Assembly (NCBI GenBank): GCA_019239975.1
Contig: JAFAZE010000012.1
Span: forward strand, 1 to 54,583
Length of the DNA: 54,583 bases
Direction: 5' to 3'
From: Streptosporangiaceae bacterium
Lineage (GTDB): Bacteria; Actinomycetota; Actinomycetes; Streptosporangiales; Streptosporangiaceae
This document shows, one piece after another, positions 47,601-54,583 of this stretch. The first letter of the stretch is position 1, and each line of letters starts with the position of its first letter. The notes beneath the pieces are model-generated. The model worked only from the letters and a program-made list of their open reading frames with translations. It had not been told where the DNA came from and did not search any database. The position numbers and the translations under genes are program-made.

Positions 47601-47997
47601 GGTCGCCGCCGACGGCGGTGAGACCGTCGCGCTCGACGTGACCGTGTCGCCGTCGCTGCGGGCGGAGGGGCTCGCGCGCGAGGTCATCCGGCTCGTTCAG
47701 GAGGCGCGCAAGAACGACGGGCTCGACGTGACCGACAGGATCGTGCTGCGCTGGTCGGCGTCGTCGCCCGAGCTCGCGGCGGCCCTGGCCGAGCACGCGG
47801 AGCTGATCGCCGGCGAGGTGCTGGCCGTCGACTTCGGCCCGGCGGAGCCGGACGGCGCGGGCGCGGCGGGTTCTGCGGCCCGTGCGGCGGGTTCTGCGGC
47901 CCGTGCGGCGGCGGGTGCGGCGGGTGCGGTGCCCTTCGGGCACGGCGACGAGGACCTGGGCCTGCGCTTCTGGCTCAGCCCGGTACGCGGTACGTAG
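44686..47997 (+). CDS. ileS: Isoleucyl-tRNA synthetase
   Basis: Class I synthetase of the eukaryote-like type usual in actinobacteria. It starts MSNAKGPDGTGHAHGGRPRG. The HIGH-equivalent lies in TFYEGPPTANGMPGVHH (~65-81), the editing domain is inserted after 'LLVWTTTPWTLVSNTAVAVH', and the KMSKS motif is GRKMSKHLGN (~622-631). An anticodon-binding domain follows ('LDRWLLSELHACVRDVTEAF'), then a C-terminal domain with 'LTSWPSY'. Length is 1103, longer than the family's ~1040-1060 because of an N-terminal Gly-rich stretch and a repeat-derived GSAARAAGSAARAAAGAAG segment near residue 1065. The frame is intact. It is controlled by the preceding T-box. It ends convergent with the 48151 gene, with a hairpin between. 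Confidence 0.97.
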   Translation: MSNAKGPDGTGHAHGGRPRGPGEPLPALPAQVNLPVIEHEILARWNRARTFDQSLKQTEGGRRWTFYEGPPTANGMPGVHHIEARVFKDLFPRFKTMQGFHVKRKAGWDCHGLPVEVAVEKELGLSGKRDIEAYGVAEFNERCRESVLRHVDAFSALTERMGYWIDLSDAYRTMDADYIESVWWSLKTIYDRGLLVRDFRISPYCPRCGTALSDHEMGQPDVYRDVSDPSVTVRFPLVSVPEGSNPDLAGADLLVWTTTPWTLVSNTAVAVHPEVMYAIARKDGDGDRVVVAEPLLARVLGEGWHVLARLRGAELLGARYQRPFSLIDIPDAHLVVTGTFVTTEDGTGLVHLAPAFGADDMETSRQYGLPVVNPIRPDGRFSSGVPLVGGMFFKDADKPLIADLAGRGLLFRSELHKHSYPHCWRCGTPLLYYALPSWYVKTTARKEQLLEQNEKTNWQPPTIKHGRYGEWLRNNVDWALSRTRYWGTPLPLWECGNGHVTAVGSLAELGGLAGQDLSGLDPHRPYVDGVTFPCPEDGLDTRRVPEVIDVWYDSGSMPFAQWGAPLRNEREFAESYPAQFICEAIDQTRGWFYSLMAVGTLVFGRSSYENVVTLGHVVDAHGRKMSKHLGNVMEPMPLMEEHGADAVRWFFAASGSPWAQRRIGSAVLEEIVRKVLLTYWNTVSFLVLYANAAAEPWVPETAPAPPVPERPLLDRWLLSELHACVRDVTEAFEAFDSAAAGRRLATLVDDLSNWYVRRSRRRFWDGFGSAEGASAFATLHECLVTLTQLMAPVIPFLTDYVWGVLRPASAAESVHLTSWPSYSAELIDSRLSGQMALARRLVELGRSARASSGVRTRQPLSRALAGAAGFASLPPELRALVAEELNVHSLEALDAEGGELVDYTVKPNYRELGRRFGPRTPEVAKAIAGQPAESLAASLRDGGAVTVTAGGETVEIGAADVIVTSAPRAGWAVAADGGETVALDVTVSPSLRAEGLAREVIRLVQEARKNDGLDVTDRIVLRWSASSPELAAALAEHAELIAGEVLAVDFGPAEPDGAGAAGSAARAAGSAARAAAGAAGAVPFGHGDEDLGLRFWLSPVRGT

Positions 47998-48015
47998 GCG
48001 TCAGGCGTTCGGTCT

Positions 48016-48055
48016 GGGTGCATTTCGCGCTGCTATAACGACGCGGAATGCACCC
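48016..48055. terminator. Bidirectional terminator-like palindrome after ileS
   Basis: GGGTGCATTTCGCG (48016-48029) pairs with CGCGGAATGCACCC (48042-48055), with 13 of 14 Watson-Crick pairs and one G-T, around a 12-base loop containing GCTATAAC. It lies between the convergent ileS and the 48151 gene. The loop core is shared with the palindromes at 1098 and 26274. Two direct repeats of GGCGGGCTGGGTGGCCCTT follow at about 48076-48130. Confidence 0.65.
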
Positions 48056-48150
48056 GAATCCCTGGCGCGGCGGCTTGGCGGGCTGGGTGGCCCTTGGCGG
48101 GCTGGCGGGCTGGGTGGCCCTTGGCGGGCTGAGTGGCAGAGCCAGGAGAG

Positions 48151-49965
48151 TTATTCCGCCGCCTCGTCGGTGTCGGGCTGGCAGGCGCGGCAGGGGGTGC
48201 AGCCCGCTTCGGTGGCGGTGGCGAGCGCCATCTTCTGCAGGTCGTCGTCGCCCATGAAGCGGATCAGGATGCAGCCCGCGCGGTGATACCTCGGCACTCC
48301 GGGGACCACGGTGACCTCCTGGTCCGGCTGACCGGCCCGGCCGTCTTCGGGCTTGACCGCGGAGTGGCCTGCGCCGGGCGCGCACGCGGCGGCATCCGCG
48401 GGGTCTTCATCGCCGGAACGGGGCGCCTGATCCTCCGTAGAGGCGCCAGCCGGGGCGGTGAGGGACGGGGCGGGGCGGGGCGGGACGGCCGTGCCATCGG
48501 GCGCCTGGCCGTCGTCGGCCGCCGGGGCGCTGGCCTCTGCCGGGGCGCTGGCCTGCGCCGGGGCGCCGTTCGCCTCGGCGCTGGCGTCGGCGTCGGTCCC
48601 CGTGGCGCCGGTCTCGCCGACCCCAACGGGCTCAGCGGGCTCAGCGGGCACAGCGGGCTTGGCGGTCTTCGCGGCGGCTTCGGGGACAGCCGACGTGGGC
48701 GCGTCCGCTGAATCGGCCTTGGTTTGGGGGCCGGGCGCGGCGGGCGTGCCGGGCGCGTCGGCGGGGTCCCGGCTTTCGGCCGGGGAGGATTCGGCGGGCG
48801 CCCCGGCGGGCGCAGCCGCCTCAGCGGGCTTGGCCGCCTCAGCGGGCCTGGCCGCCTCAGCGGGCTTGACGGGCTTGGCGGGCTTGGCGTAGAGGACCGG
48901 CTCGATGCGGGTGGCGGCCACGGGCGGGGTGTCCTGCTCAAGCGGCGCCATCGCCGCCGCGGGCGGGGTGTCCTGCTCAGGCGGCACCGCCGCCGCGGGC
49001 GGGGTGGCTGGGGCCGTCGGGGTGGCTGGGGCCGTCGGCGTGACGGGGGTGGCGGGAGCGCCGGGCCCGGCGGCGGGCTTGGCTGGCTCGCGGGTGGCTG
49101 GCGGCCCGGGACGGTCCACGGCACCGCCGGCGTCCTGCGGAGAGGGCTTCGGGAGGCGGTCGAACCAGCGGTAGCGTGCCGCCATGTCGGCTCGGGTCTC
49201 CTCGGCCGCCGGAGGCGGCGGGAACGCCGGGCTGGCCGGAGGCGGCGTCTCGTCGCGCGCGGGGTCCGGGGGCGGCGGGGCGTAGCCGCGCGGCGCCTGC
49301 GGACGGGACGGTGAGGCTGGCTCCGCTGGCTGTGCGCCAGCACGGGCGGACCACGGCGGCGGCGGCACGTCGATGCGCGGCTGGGCGAACGGCGGAGGCG
49401 GCGGGTATCCCGCGGCGCCAGATCCGGCCGGAGCAGACGCGCCCGGAGAGGAATCGGAGGTGGCTGGCTCGGCGCCATGACCGGCGGTGCCACGGCCGCT
49501 CGGGTCCCATCCGGACCAGGCGGGGGCTTCGGTGCCGCCAGGCTGATAGCCGGCCGCGGGACGGTTCTGCTGGTCCCCCGCGAAGTCTCGCCGGGCGGCC
49601 CCGGCGTCCCGGCCGGCGTCCCCCAGGCCGGCGCCCGCCGAAGACGCTGCCTGACTGGCCGGGGTCGCGGGGATCCGCATACCGGCGATCTCCTGAAACA
49701 GTCCCTGCTGGGACGGAGAGGGCGGGGCCCCCGTGTGCCCAGAGTGGGCCAGAGCCGCCTGGCCGCTGAGCGCCGACTGCGCCAGGCCCGGTGCCGGCTC
49801 CCCGAACAACTCATCCCGCTTCAGCGCGACACCCACCGCGAGTGCCACCAGGGCCACCGCGCTCACGCCTATTGCCACGTAGACGAGCACCAGCTCGCTG
49901 GTGATCACTCCAGCGACGAGAATGCCGATCGCGACGACGACGAGCGAGGCGCTAAACCGGATCAC
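48151..49965 (-). CDS. Two-span membrane protein with a long disordered middle and a Cys-rich C-terminal domain
   Basis: The 604-residue product starts MIRFSASLVVVAIGILVAGV with two membrane helices (~5-24 and ~27-46). Residues ~55-520 are low-complexity Pro/Ala/Glu/Ser sequence with many short repeats (for example AEAAKPAEAAAPA and TPTAPATP), surely disordered. The last ~55 residues form a compact domain: VVPGVPRYHRAGCILIRFMG, DDDLQKMALATATEAGCTPC, RACQPD, with a His-Cys-Cys-Cys set that looks like a small metal site. I recognise this C-terminal end from hypothetical actinobacterial proteins near divIVA and ileS. The function is unknown; a link to cell-envelope or division processes is only suggested by position. 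Confidence 0.75.
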   Translation of the reverse strand: MIRFSASLVVVAIGILVAGVITSELVLVYVAIGVSAVALVALAVGVALKRDELFGEPAPGLAQSALSGQAALAHSGHTGAPPSPSQQGLFQEIAGMRIPATPASQAASSAGAGLGDAGRDAGAARRDFAGDQQNRPAAGYQPGGTEAPAWSGWDPSGRGTAGHGAEPATSDSSPGASAPAGSGAAGYPPPPPFAQPRIDVPPPPWSARAGAQPAEPASPSRPQAPRGYAPPPPDPARDETPPPASPAFPPPPAAEETRADMAARYRWFDRLPKPSPQDAGGAVDRPGPPATREPAKPAAGPGAPATPVTPTAPATPTAPATPPAAAVPPEQDTPPAAAMAPLEQDTPPVAATRIEPVLYAKPAKPVKPAEAARPAEAAKPAEAAAPAGAPAESSPAESRDPADAPGTPAAPGPQTKADSADAPTSAVPEAAAKTAKPAVPAEPAEPVGVGETGATGTDADASAEANGAPAQASAPAEASAPAADDGQAPDGTAVPPRPAPSLTAPAGASTEDQAPRSGDEDPADAAACAPGAGHSAVKPEDGRAGQPDQEVTVVPGVPRYHRAGCILIRFMGDDDLQKMALATATEAGCTPCRACQPDTDEAAE

Positions 49966-50008
49966 TGTGAACTCTCTCCTTGTGCCCGGGCGCGCCCGAC
50001 GTCAGGAA

Positions 50009-50851
50009 TCAGCGACGATCGTGGACCGGAGCATCACCGGCGCGGAAGCTGCCCGCGTGCTGGGGGACCTCTGGCACGGCGTACTGCCCCGTGGGCTGCG
50101 CGCCGTTCCGGATGGACGGCTGCCCCAGGGCGGCCGGAAGCTGCGGCTGCGAGCCGGAGCCAACAGCCGGGAAGGTGCCGCTGTCGGTCACGCCCGCTTC
50201 GAGATCGCGCAGCTGGCCCTCGAGGTAGGCCTTCAGCCTGCTGCGGTACTCGCGCTCGAACGCGCGCAGGTCATCAACCCGGCGCTCGAGCTCCTCGCGC
50301 TGCTGGACGAGCGAGCCCATGGCCTGGCGGTGGCGCTCCTGCGCGTCCCGCTCCAGGCTCTCGGCGCGTGCCCTGGCGTCGCCGGTGATCTGCTCCGCCT
50401 GGCGCCGGGCCTTGGTCAGCACCTCGTCAGCCTCACGGCGCGCCCGCCCAAGCGTCTCGTCGGCCTCGCGGCGCGCGTCCGCGATCGCCTGGTCGGCGGT
50501 CTGCTGGGCAAGCGAGAGCACGCGTGCGGCCGTGTCCATGTTGTCCTCGACCGGATGCATCCCGCCCATCATCATGGGCTCGGGCTGCCGGCGCTCTGGC
50601 GGCGGCTCGGGTGCCATCATGTCGGCCTTGGGGTCGGACAGCGGCGAACTCAGCGCCGGAATGCCCGGCTTACCCCCACCGCGCAGAACCTCGGCCAGCT
50701 TCGCCCGGAGCTCCTCATTCTCCTGAATCAGCCGGTCAAGCTCAGCCTCAACCTCGTCAAGGAAGGCGTCGACCTCTTCCTCGTCGTAGCCGGGCCTGAG
50801 CCTGGTCGTACTGAACTGCTTGTTCCGCACATCCGCGGGCGTCAGCGGCAT
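50009..50851 (-). CDS. divIVA: DivIVA/Wag31 polar-growth protein
   Basis: A coiled-coil scaffold that marks negatively curved membrane at cell poles and directs apical growth. From ATG 50851 it starts MPLTPADVRNKQFSTTRLRP and GYDEEEVDAFLDEVEAELDR, the conserved membrane-binding N-terminal domain with its first coiled coil to ~residue 60. A Pro/Met-rich linker (GGGKPGIPAL...PEPMMMGG) leads to the long second coiled coil (~105-225, AQQTADQAIADARREADETL and on). A disordered tail follows. Length is 280. The context yggT-sepF-yggS-ftsZ is the classic division cluster. Serine/threonine kinases phosphorylate this protein in relatives. Confidence 0.95.
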   Translation of the reverse strand: MPLTPADVRNKQFSTTRLRPGYDEEEVDAFLDEVEAELDRLIQENEELRAKLAEVLRGGGKPGIPALSSPLSDPKADMMAPEPPPERRQPEPMMMGGMHPVEDNMDTAARVLSLAQQTADQAIADARREADETLGRARREADEVLTKARRQAEQITGDARARAESLERDAQERHRQAMGSLVQQREELERRVDDLRAFEREYRSRLKAYLEGQLRDLEAGVTDSGTFPAVGSGSQPQLPAALGQPSIRNGAQPTGQYAVPEVPQHAGSFRAGDAPVHDRR

Positions 50852-50899
50852 CTCGTCTCCTCGGCGCGCTTGGACTGTGTTCCTCAGCACCGTACCCGA

Positions 50900-51187
50900 T
50901 CAGATCCGTGGCACGACGACCTGTAGCAAAATCAGCACCACAATGAACAGCACCATGAAGCTGAGGTCCATGGCTACTGTACCTATCCGGAGGGGCGGGA
51001 TGTAGCGACGCAGGAATTTCAGTGGCGGATCTGTCGCGGTAAAGATGCCCTCGGCGATCACCAGGACGACACCGGTCGGGTGCCAGGAACGCGCGAACGC
51101 CTGGATCCAGCTGATGATCATCCTGCCGATGAGCAGCAGCAGATAGATCACCAGCACGTAAATCAGGACAACCTTGAGGATCCCCAT
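50900..51187 (-). CDS. YggT-family membrane protein
   Basis: A 95-residue protein starting MGILKVVLIYVLVIYLLLLI with two membrane segments (~4-24 and ~70-92). The conserved YggT stretch between them reads WHPTGVVLVIAEGIFTATDP and PLKFLRRYIPPLRIG, with the DP-LxxxRRxIPP motif. The family is also called YlmG and sits in the sepF-divIVA cluster of Gram-positive bacteria, with a suggested role in division or chromosome layout. The start at 51187 is standard; upstream open sequence is GC-rich spacer. It begins 285 bp after sepF ends, so it may have its own promoter there. Confidence 0.92.
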   Translation of the reverse strand: MGILKVVLIYVLVIYLLLLIGRMIISWIQAFARSWHPTGVVLVIAEGIFTATDPPLKFLRRYIPPLRIGTVAMDLSFMVLFIVVLILLQVVVPRI

Positions 51188-51419
51188 CACGCCCTCCAGT
51201 CCCAATTTCGCCGACCGCGGCGGGCTGCGCCGGGTAGCGCGGGGCCCTTGGCCTTCCCGGGCGCGTGATGATACGGCGGGCACCGCAGCGGGCTACGAAG
51301 TGTAGCGCGGAGTGAGCCGCGACAGCGACTCACATTCCGCGATCGCGCGGCCCGCGGGAAACCCTTGCGCCCACCCCGGCCGCGCGAGTCTACGGCGGGC
51401 ACCGCAACGGGCGGGGGGT

Positions 51420-51439
51420 CCGGGGGGCGTGCCCCCCGG
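51420..51439. terminator. G-rich hairpin downstream of sepF
   Basis: CCGGGGGG and CCCCCCGG form a tight 8-bp stem with a 4-base loop, 33 bases past the sepF stop. It may end sepF transcription, or it may be a member of the G-run/C-run repeat type also seen in gltB and lspA. Confidence 0.45.
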
Positions 51440-51472
51440 GTCAGCACAGTCACATCATCACTACGCGTTCAG

Positions 51473-51955
51473 CTAGCTCTGGTTGAAGAAGCCCCGCTCG
51501 GCGATGCGGGCCTTGTCCTCCGCCGTCACCTCGACGTTGGCCGGTGACAGCAGGAAGACCTTGTTCGTCACCCGGTCGATGGACCCGCGCAGGCCGAAGA
51601 TCAGGCCGGCCGCGAAGTCGACGAGACGCCGCGCGTCACTGTCGACCATCTCGGTCAGGTTCATGATCACCGGAGTCCCCTCGCGGAAGTGCTCACCGAT
51701 GGTACGAGCTTCATTGTAGGTGCGCGGATGAAGCGTCGTGATACGAGCGAGGTCGGCAGGCTGCGGCGTTTGCTCCGGACGGCGGTCACTCGCCGGGTAC
51801 CCGGCGTAGTCCTCCCTGACGGCGGGCACCTCGGCCTCGTCCGGCTGCTCGTCGTAGTCCTCGTACTCCTCGTACGAGTCATACCCGTCCTGATAGCGGC
51901 GATCGTCCTCCACGAGGCCAAGGTAGACCGCCATCTTGCGCATCGCGCTGGCCAT
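51473..51955 (-). CDS. sepF: Cell division protein SepF
   Basis: SepF anchors FtsZ to the membrane, the main such anchor in actinobacteria lacking FtsA and ZipA. The product starts [20 protein letters not shown], an amphipathic membrane-binding helix, followed by an acidic Tyr/Glu/Asp linker ([20 protein letters not shown]). The conserved SepF core (~70-155) is [60 protein letters not shown] and [12 protein letters not shown]. Length is 160, complete. It lies 67 bp downstream of yggS. Its partner, the C-terminal FtsZ peptide, is encoded at 52777. Confidence 0.95.
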   Translation of the reverse strand: MASAMRKMAVYLGLVEDDRRYQDGYDSYEEYEDYDEQPDEAEVPAVREDYAGYPASDRRPEQTPQPADLARITTLHPRTYNEARTIGEHFREGTPVIMNLTEMVDSDARRLVDFAAGLIFGLRGSIDRVTNKVFLLSPANVEVTAEDKARIAERGFFNQS

Positions 51956-52022
51956 CCTTCAGTCCTCCGTCGTGCCACACTCACGCGTCGCCGCGTATCC
52001 GACCAGCCTCACGCGACGGACA

Positions 52023-52796
52023 TTACATGACGCGAGGCCTTCTGGCTCCGAGCAACGCCGTACCGATCCGTATGTGTGTCGCGCCGGCGCCGATCGCCTC
52101 CTCCAGGTCACCGCTCATGCCGGCCGAGACGATCGTGGCGGCAGGCCGGACCGAGCGCACGGCGGCGGCGATGTCCCGCAGCCCGGAGAAGGCGGCCGCG
52201 GGCGGCATGCCGAGCGGCGCGACGGCCATCACACCGCCGAGGAGCAGCCCCGACTCGGCCTCCGCCCTCTCGGCGAGCGCGGCGGCCTGGTCCGCTGGCG
52301 CGCCGCCGCGCGACGGGTCACCGTCCAGGCTGACCTGGAGGAGACAGGTCACGTCCCGGCCGGCGCCACGGGCCGCGGCGCCAAGGGCGCGGATCAGGCG
52401 CACCCGGTCGACGGAGTGCACCACCTGGGCGTACCGCACAACGCTCGGGCACTTATTTGTCTGCAGCTGGCCGACGAAGTGCCAGGTGAGGGAGAGATCC
52501 GCGCACGCGGCCGCCTTGGGCGCGGCCTCCTGGTCCCGGTTCTCGCCGATGTCCGTCACCCCGACCTCGCTCAGCAGCCGCACGTCGGAAGCCGGCCAGG
52601 TTTTGGTCACCGCGATGAGCGTGATCTCGCCCGCGGCGCGCCCGGCGGCGGCGCATGCGGCCCCGATGCGCTCCCGGACGGCCGCCAGGTTGGCGGCGAG
52701 CTCGTCGCGCCGGGCAGACGCCGGGCTCAGCGGGCGGCCCGCTGTGGGCGGATGACCGGGAACTGGCGTGGTCTCACTTGAGGAAGTCCGGGACAT
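52023..52796 (-). CDS. PLP-homeostasis protein, YggS/YlmE family
   Basis: A PLP-binding TIM-barrel protein without known catalysis that buffers pyridoxal phosphate. Landmarks: [20 protein letters not shown] with the PLP lysine, '[20 protein letters not shown]', '[20 protein letters not shown]', '[20 protein letters not shown]', '[12 protein letters not shown]' and '[20 protein letters not shown]'. The best start is the ATG at 52796, overlapping the ftsZ end by 23 bases, because no ATG or GTG lies in frame between it and the conserved region. The first ~30 residues ([20 protein letters not shown]) are therefore unconserved. pgeF (ylmD), which usually precedes this gene, is absent, so it abuts ftsZ directly. 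Confidence 0.9.
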   Translation of the reverse strand: MSRTSSSETTPVPGHPPTAGRPLSPASARRDELAANLAAVRERIGAACAAAGRAAGEITLIAVTKTWPASDVRLLSEVGVTDIGENRDQEAAPKAAACADLSLTWHFVGQLQTNKCPSVVRYAQVVHSVDRVRLIRALGAAARGAGRDVTCLLQVSLDGDPSRGGAPADQAAALAERAEAESGLLLGGVMAVAPLGMPPAAAFSGLRDIAAAVRSVRPAATIVSAGMSGDLEEAIGAGATHIRIGTALLGARRPRVM

Positions 52797-54491
52797 CCAG
52801 GTCGTCGTCCTCCTCGAAGACAACCGGGCGCCGCCGTGGCGTGCTCACGTCGAAGACGCGCTCCGCGCCAGGCCGCGTGCCGTCCGCGGTCCCGCCGTCC
52901 AGCGAGCCCGCGCCGGGCGCGGTGTCATCACCGCCACCCGGTGAGCCGCCGTTCCCCGCGGCCCATGACTCCAGGGGCGCGCCGGAGGCATGCCGCCCCG
53001 CTCCAGCGGACGGCTTGTCCTGGGCCCCCCTCCCATCGGTGTCAGGTGAGGCGTAGTCACCGGCGAGCTCACGCCCCGGCGTCGCGGTGACCTCGGTGCC
53101 AGCATCCTCCCCCGGAGTTCCCGCATCACCGCCGGACGGCTCCGTGCGGGCCGCCCCGTCCGAGCCCGCGCCGGTCCCGGCGCGGTCCGCGGTCCCCGCG
53201 CCGCCTCCGGGGATCGCCGCGGCGGAACCAGAGGAGCCGACATCGCCGCCCGGGCCGGTGGCGGACGGGCCGGAGCCAGCCGCGGCGGCCAGGCCCGGCC
53301 CGGATGACTGGTAGCCGGTCACGCCCGGGTCGCCGTAGCCGGAAGCGCCCGCGTCGCCGTAGCCGGAAGCCGGCGTGAAGGGGGCGGAGGAAGGGGGAAC
53401 GGGGAGGGACGCGGAGCCGCTCATCGAGGGAACCGGGCTGAAGGAGGCGGGCGGGGTTCCCGAGCCGGACGGCGCCGGGCCGGCGGACCCGGGCACGGGC
53501 GCCGACAGCGGCATCGCGCCGGCCGACCGGGTACCGGCCCCTGACCGGCTGTCGTCGAAGCCGGCCGCGATCACCGTCACCCGAACCTCGTCGCCGAGGG
53601 CATCGTCGATAACGGCGCCGAAGATGATGTTCGCGTCCACCGCCGCCGAGTTCGACACGAGCTGGGCGGCCTCGTTGATCTCGAACAGGCCGAGGTCGGA
53701 GCCGCCCTGGATGGACAGCAGGACGCCGTGCGCGCCGTCGATGCTGGCCTCGAGCAGCGGGCTGGAGATCGCCATCTCGGCGGCGGCGACGGCGCGGTCG
53801 TCGCCGCGCGAGGAGCCGATGCCCATCAGCGCGGAGCCCGCGCCGGACATGACGGACTTCACGTCCGCGAAGTCGAGGTTGATCAGGCCCGGCGTGGTGA
53901 TCAGGTCGGTGATGCCCTGGACACCGGAGAGGAGAACCTGGTCAGCGGCCTTGAACGCGTCGAGCACGCTCACATGCCGGTCGGAGATGGACAGCAGCCG
54001 GTCGTTCGGGATGACGATGAGGGTGTCCACCTCGCTGCGGAGCCGCTCGATGCCGACCTCCGCCTGGATGGCCCGGCGCTTGCCCTCGAAGCCGAACGGC
54101 CGCGTCACGACGCCGATGGTGAGCGCGCCGAGCGACCGGGCGACGCTGGCGACGACGGGCGCTCCCCCGGTGCCGGTGCCGCCACCCTCTCCGGCCGTGA
54201 CGAAGACCATGTCGGCGCCCTTGAGGACCTCCTCGATCTCCTCGCGGTGATCTTCGGCGGCCTTGCAGCCCACGTCCGGGTTGGCCCCGGCGCCGAGGCC
54301 GCGGGTGAGTTCCCGGCCGACATCCAGCTTGACGTCGGCGTCGCTCATCAGCAGCGCCTGCGCGTCGGTATTGATCGCGATGAACTCGACGCCCTTGAGT
54401 CCCTCTTCGATCATGCGATTGACGGCGTTAACGCCACCCCGCCGATTCCGACGACCTTGATGACCGCCAGATAGTTCTGCGGTGCTGCCAC
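52774..54491 (-). CDS. ftsZ: Cell division protein FtsZ, with an apparent frameshift near the N-terminus
   Basis: FtsZ is the tubulin-like GTPase of the division ring. The expected GTG start at 54491 gives [18 protein letters not shown], but then leaves frame. Restoring one G at the four-base run 54437-54440 gives the normal [20 protein letters not shown]. The rest is complete: '[19 protein letters not shown]', tubulin signature [20 protein letters not shown], '[20 protein letters not shown]', T7 loop '[20 protein letters not shown]', a long Gly/Ser/Pro linker, and the C-terminal peptide [11 protein letters not shown] that binds SepF. As read, the GTG frame stops after about 22 codons. A sequencing or assembly error is most likely, since the gene is essential. 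CKAAEDH replaces the usual RKAAEDH. Confidence 0.9.
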
Positions 54492-54583
54492 GAGGAGGGT
54501 ACCTTTCCGCTCGTTTTACCTCTTCCATGTCCAACGCCAAAGGTTTTTCGCGACACTGCGCCGGCGAACATGACCCTGACCCT

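Noticed and set aside
44569..47943. An 1124-codon minus-strand frame opposite ileS
   Set aside because: Antisense shadow of a gene with unmistakable synthetase motifs on the plus strand.

Overview
The window is chromosomal DNA of a high-GC actinomycete. The gene order ftsZ-yggS-sepF-yggT-divIVA, ileS-traR/dksA-lspA-rluD-dnaE, hisD-C-B-H-priA-F-(ppgK)-hisI, trpC-B-A-lgt-gltB-gltD and pdtaR-polA-rpsA-coaE is a conserved actinobacterial backbone, here read on the minus strand. Frequent GTG starts, strong G/C at third codon positions, a single PriA isomerase, a translational T-box before ileS and DUF1707 and mycothiol-type DinB proteins agree with this. I think Streptosporangiales or a relative, but the sequence does not settle the family.

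Layout. 1-85: N-terminus of a probable ISAzo13-like transposase cut by the window edge. 0.45-9.34 kb: coaE, rpsA, polA, a secreted aldose 1-epimerase with a LacI-type operator, a small membrane protein, and the ANTAR regulator pdtaR. 9.4-10.6 kb: tRNA-Leu(CAA), a LAGLIDADG-family gene that appears internally deleted, and a 141-bp dispersed repeat. 10.65-14.25 kb: the wreck of a serine/threonine kinase (PknG-like), PP2C phosphatase, VWA and FHA signalling operon. Only the phosphatase and a coiled-coil gene look whole. 14.4-26.7 kb: gltD, gltB, lgt, trpA, trpB, trpC, an orphan response regulator, a Trp-associated membrane protein and hisI. trpE, usually found here, is absent. 26.8-41.0 kb: mycothiol-type enzymes, polyphosphate glucokinase, the his operon, small membrane or hypothetical genes and dnaE. 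41.0-41.9 kb: non-coding, with a 40-bp tandem array and the second copy of the 141-bp repeat. 41.9-54.5 kb: rluD, lspA, traR/dksA, T-box plus ileS, a membrane protein with a Cys-rich tail, divIVA, yggT, sepF, yggS and ftsZ. pgeF, usual between ftsZ and yggS, is missing.

How the genes work together. The his and trp blocks meet in PriA, which in actinobacteria does both the HisA and the TrpF step. GltBD supplies glutamate nitrogen. Lgt and LspA are successive steps of lipoprotein maturation. FtsZ, SepF, YggT and DivIVA form the division and polar-growth module. Many his and trp junctions overlap by 1-4 bases, so translation is probably coupled.

Main oddities: ftsZ carries an apparent one-base deletion in its N-terminal Gly-rich motif; the PknG/PP2C/VWA/FHA operon has decayed through deletions and four frame breaks; a 141-bp repeat occurs twice at 93% identity without gaps; three long palindromes with unrelated arms share a GCTATA core; and low-complexity, repeat-derived insertions sit inside or at the ends of many housekeeping genes (gltB, gltD, hisI, lspA, pdtaR, priA, ileS, rpsA).
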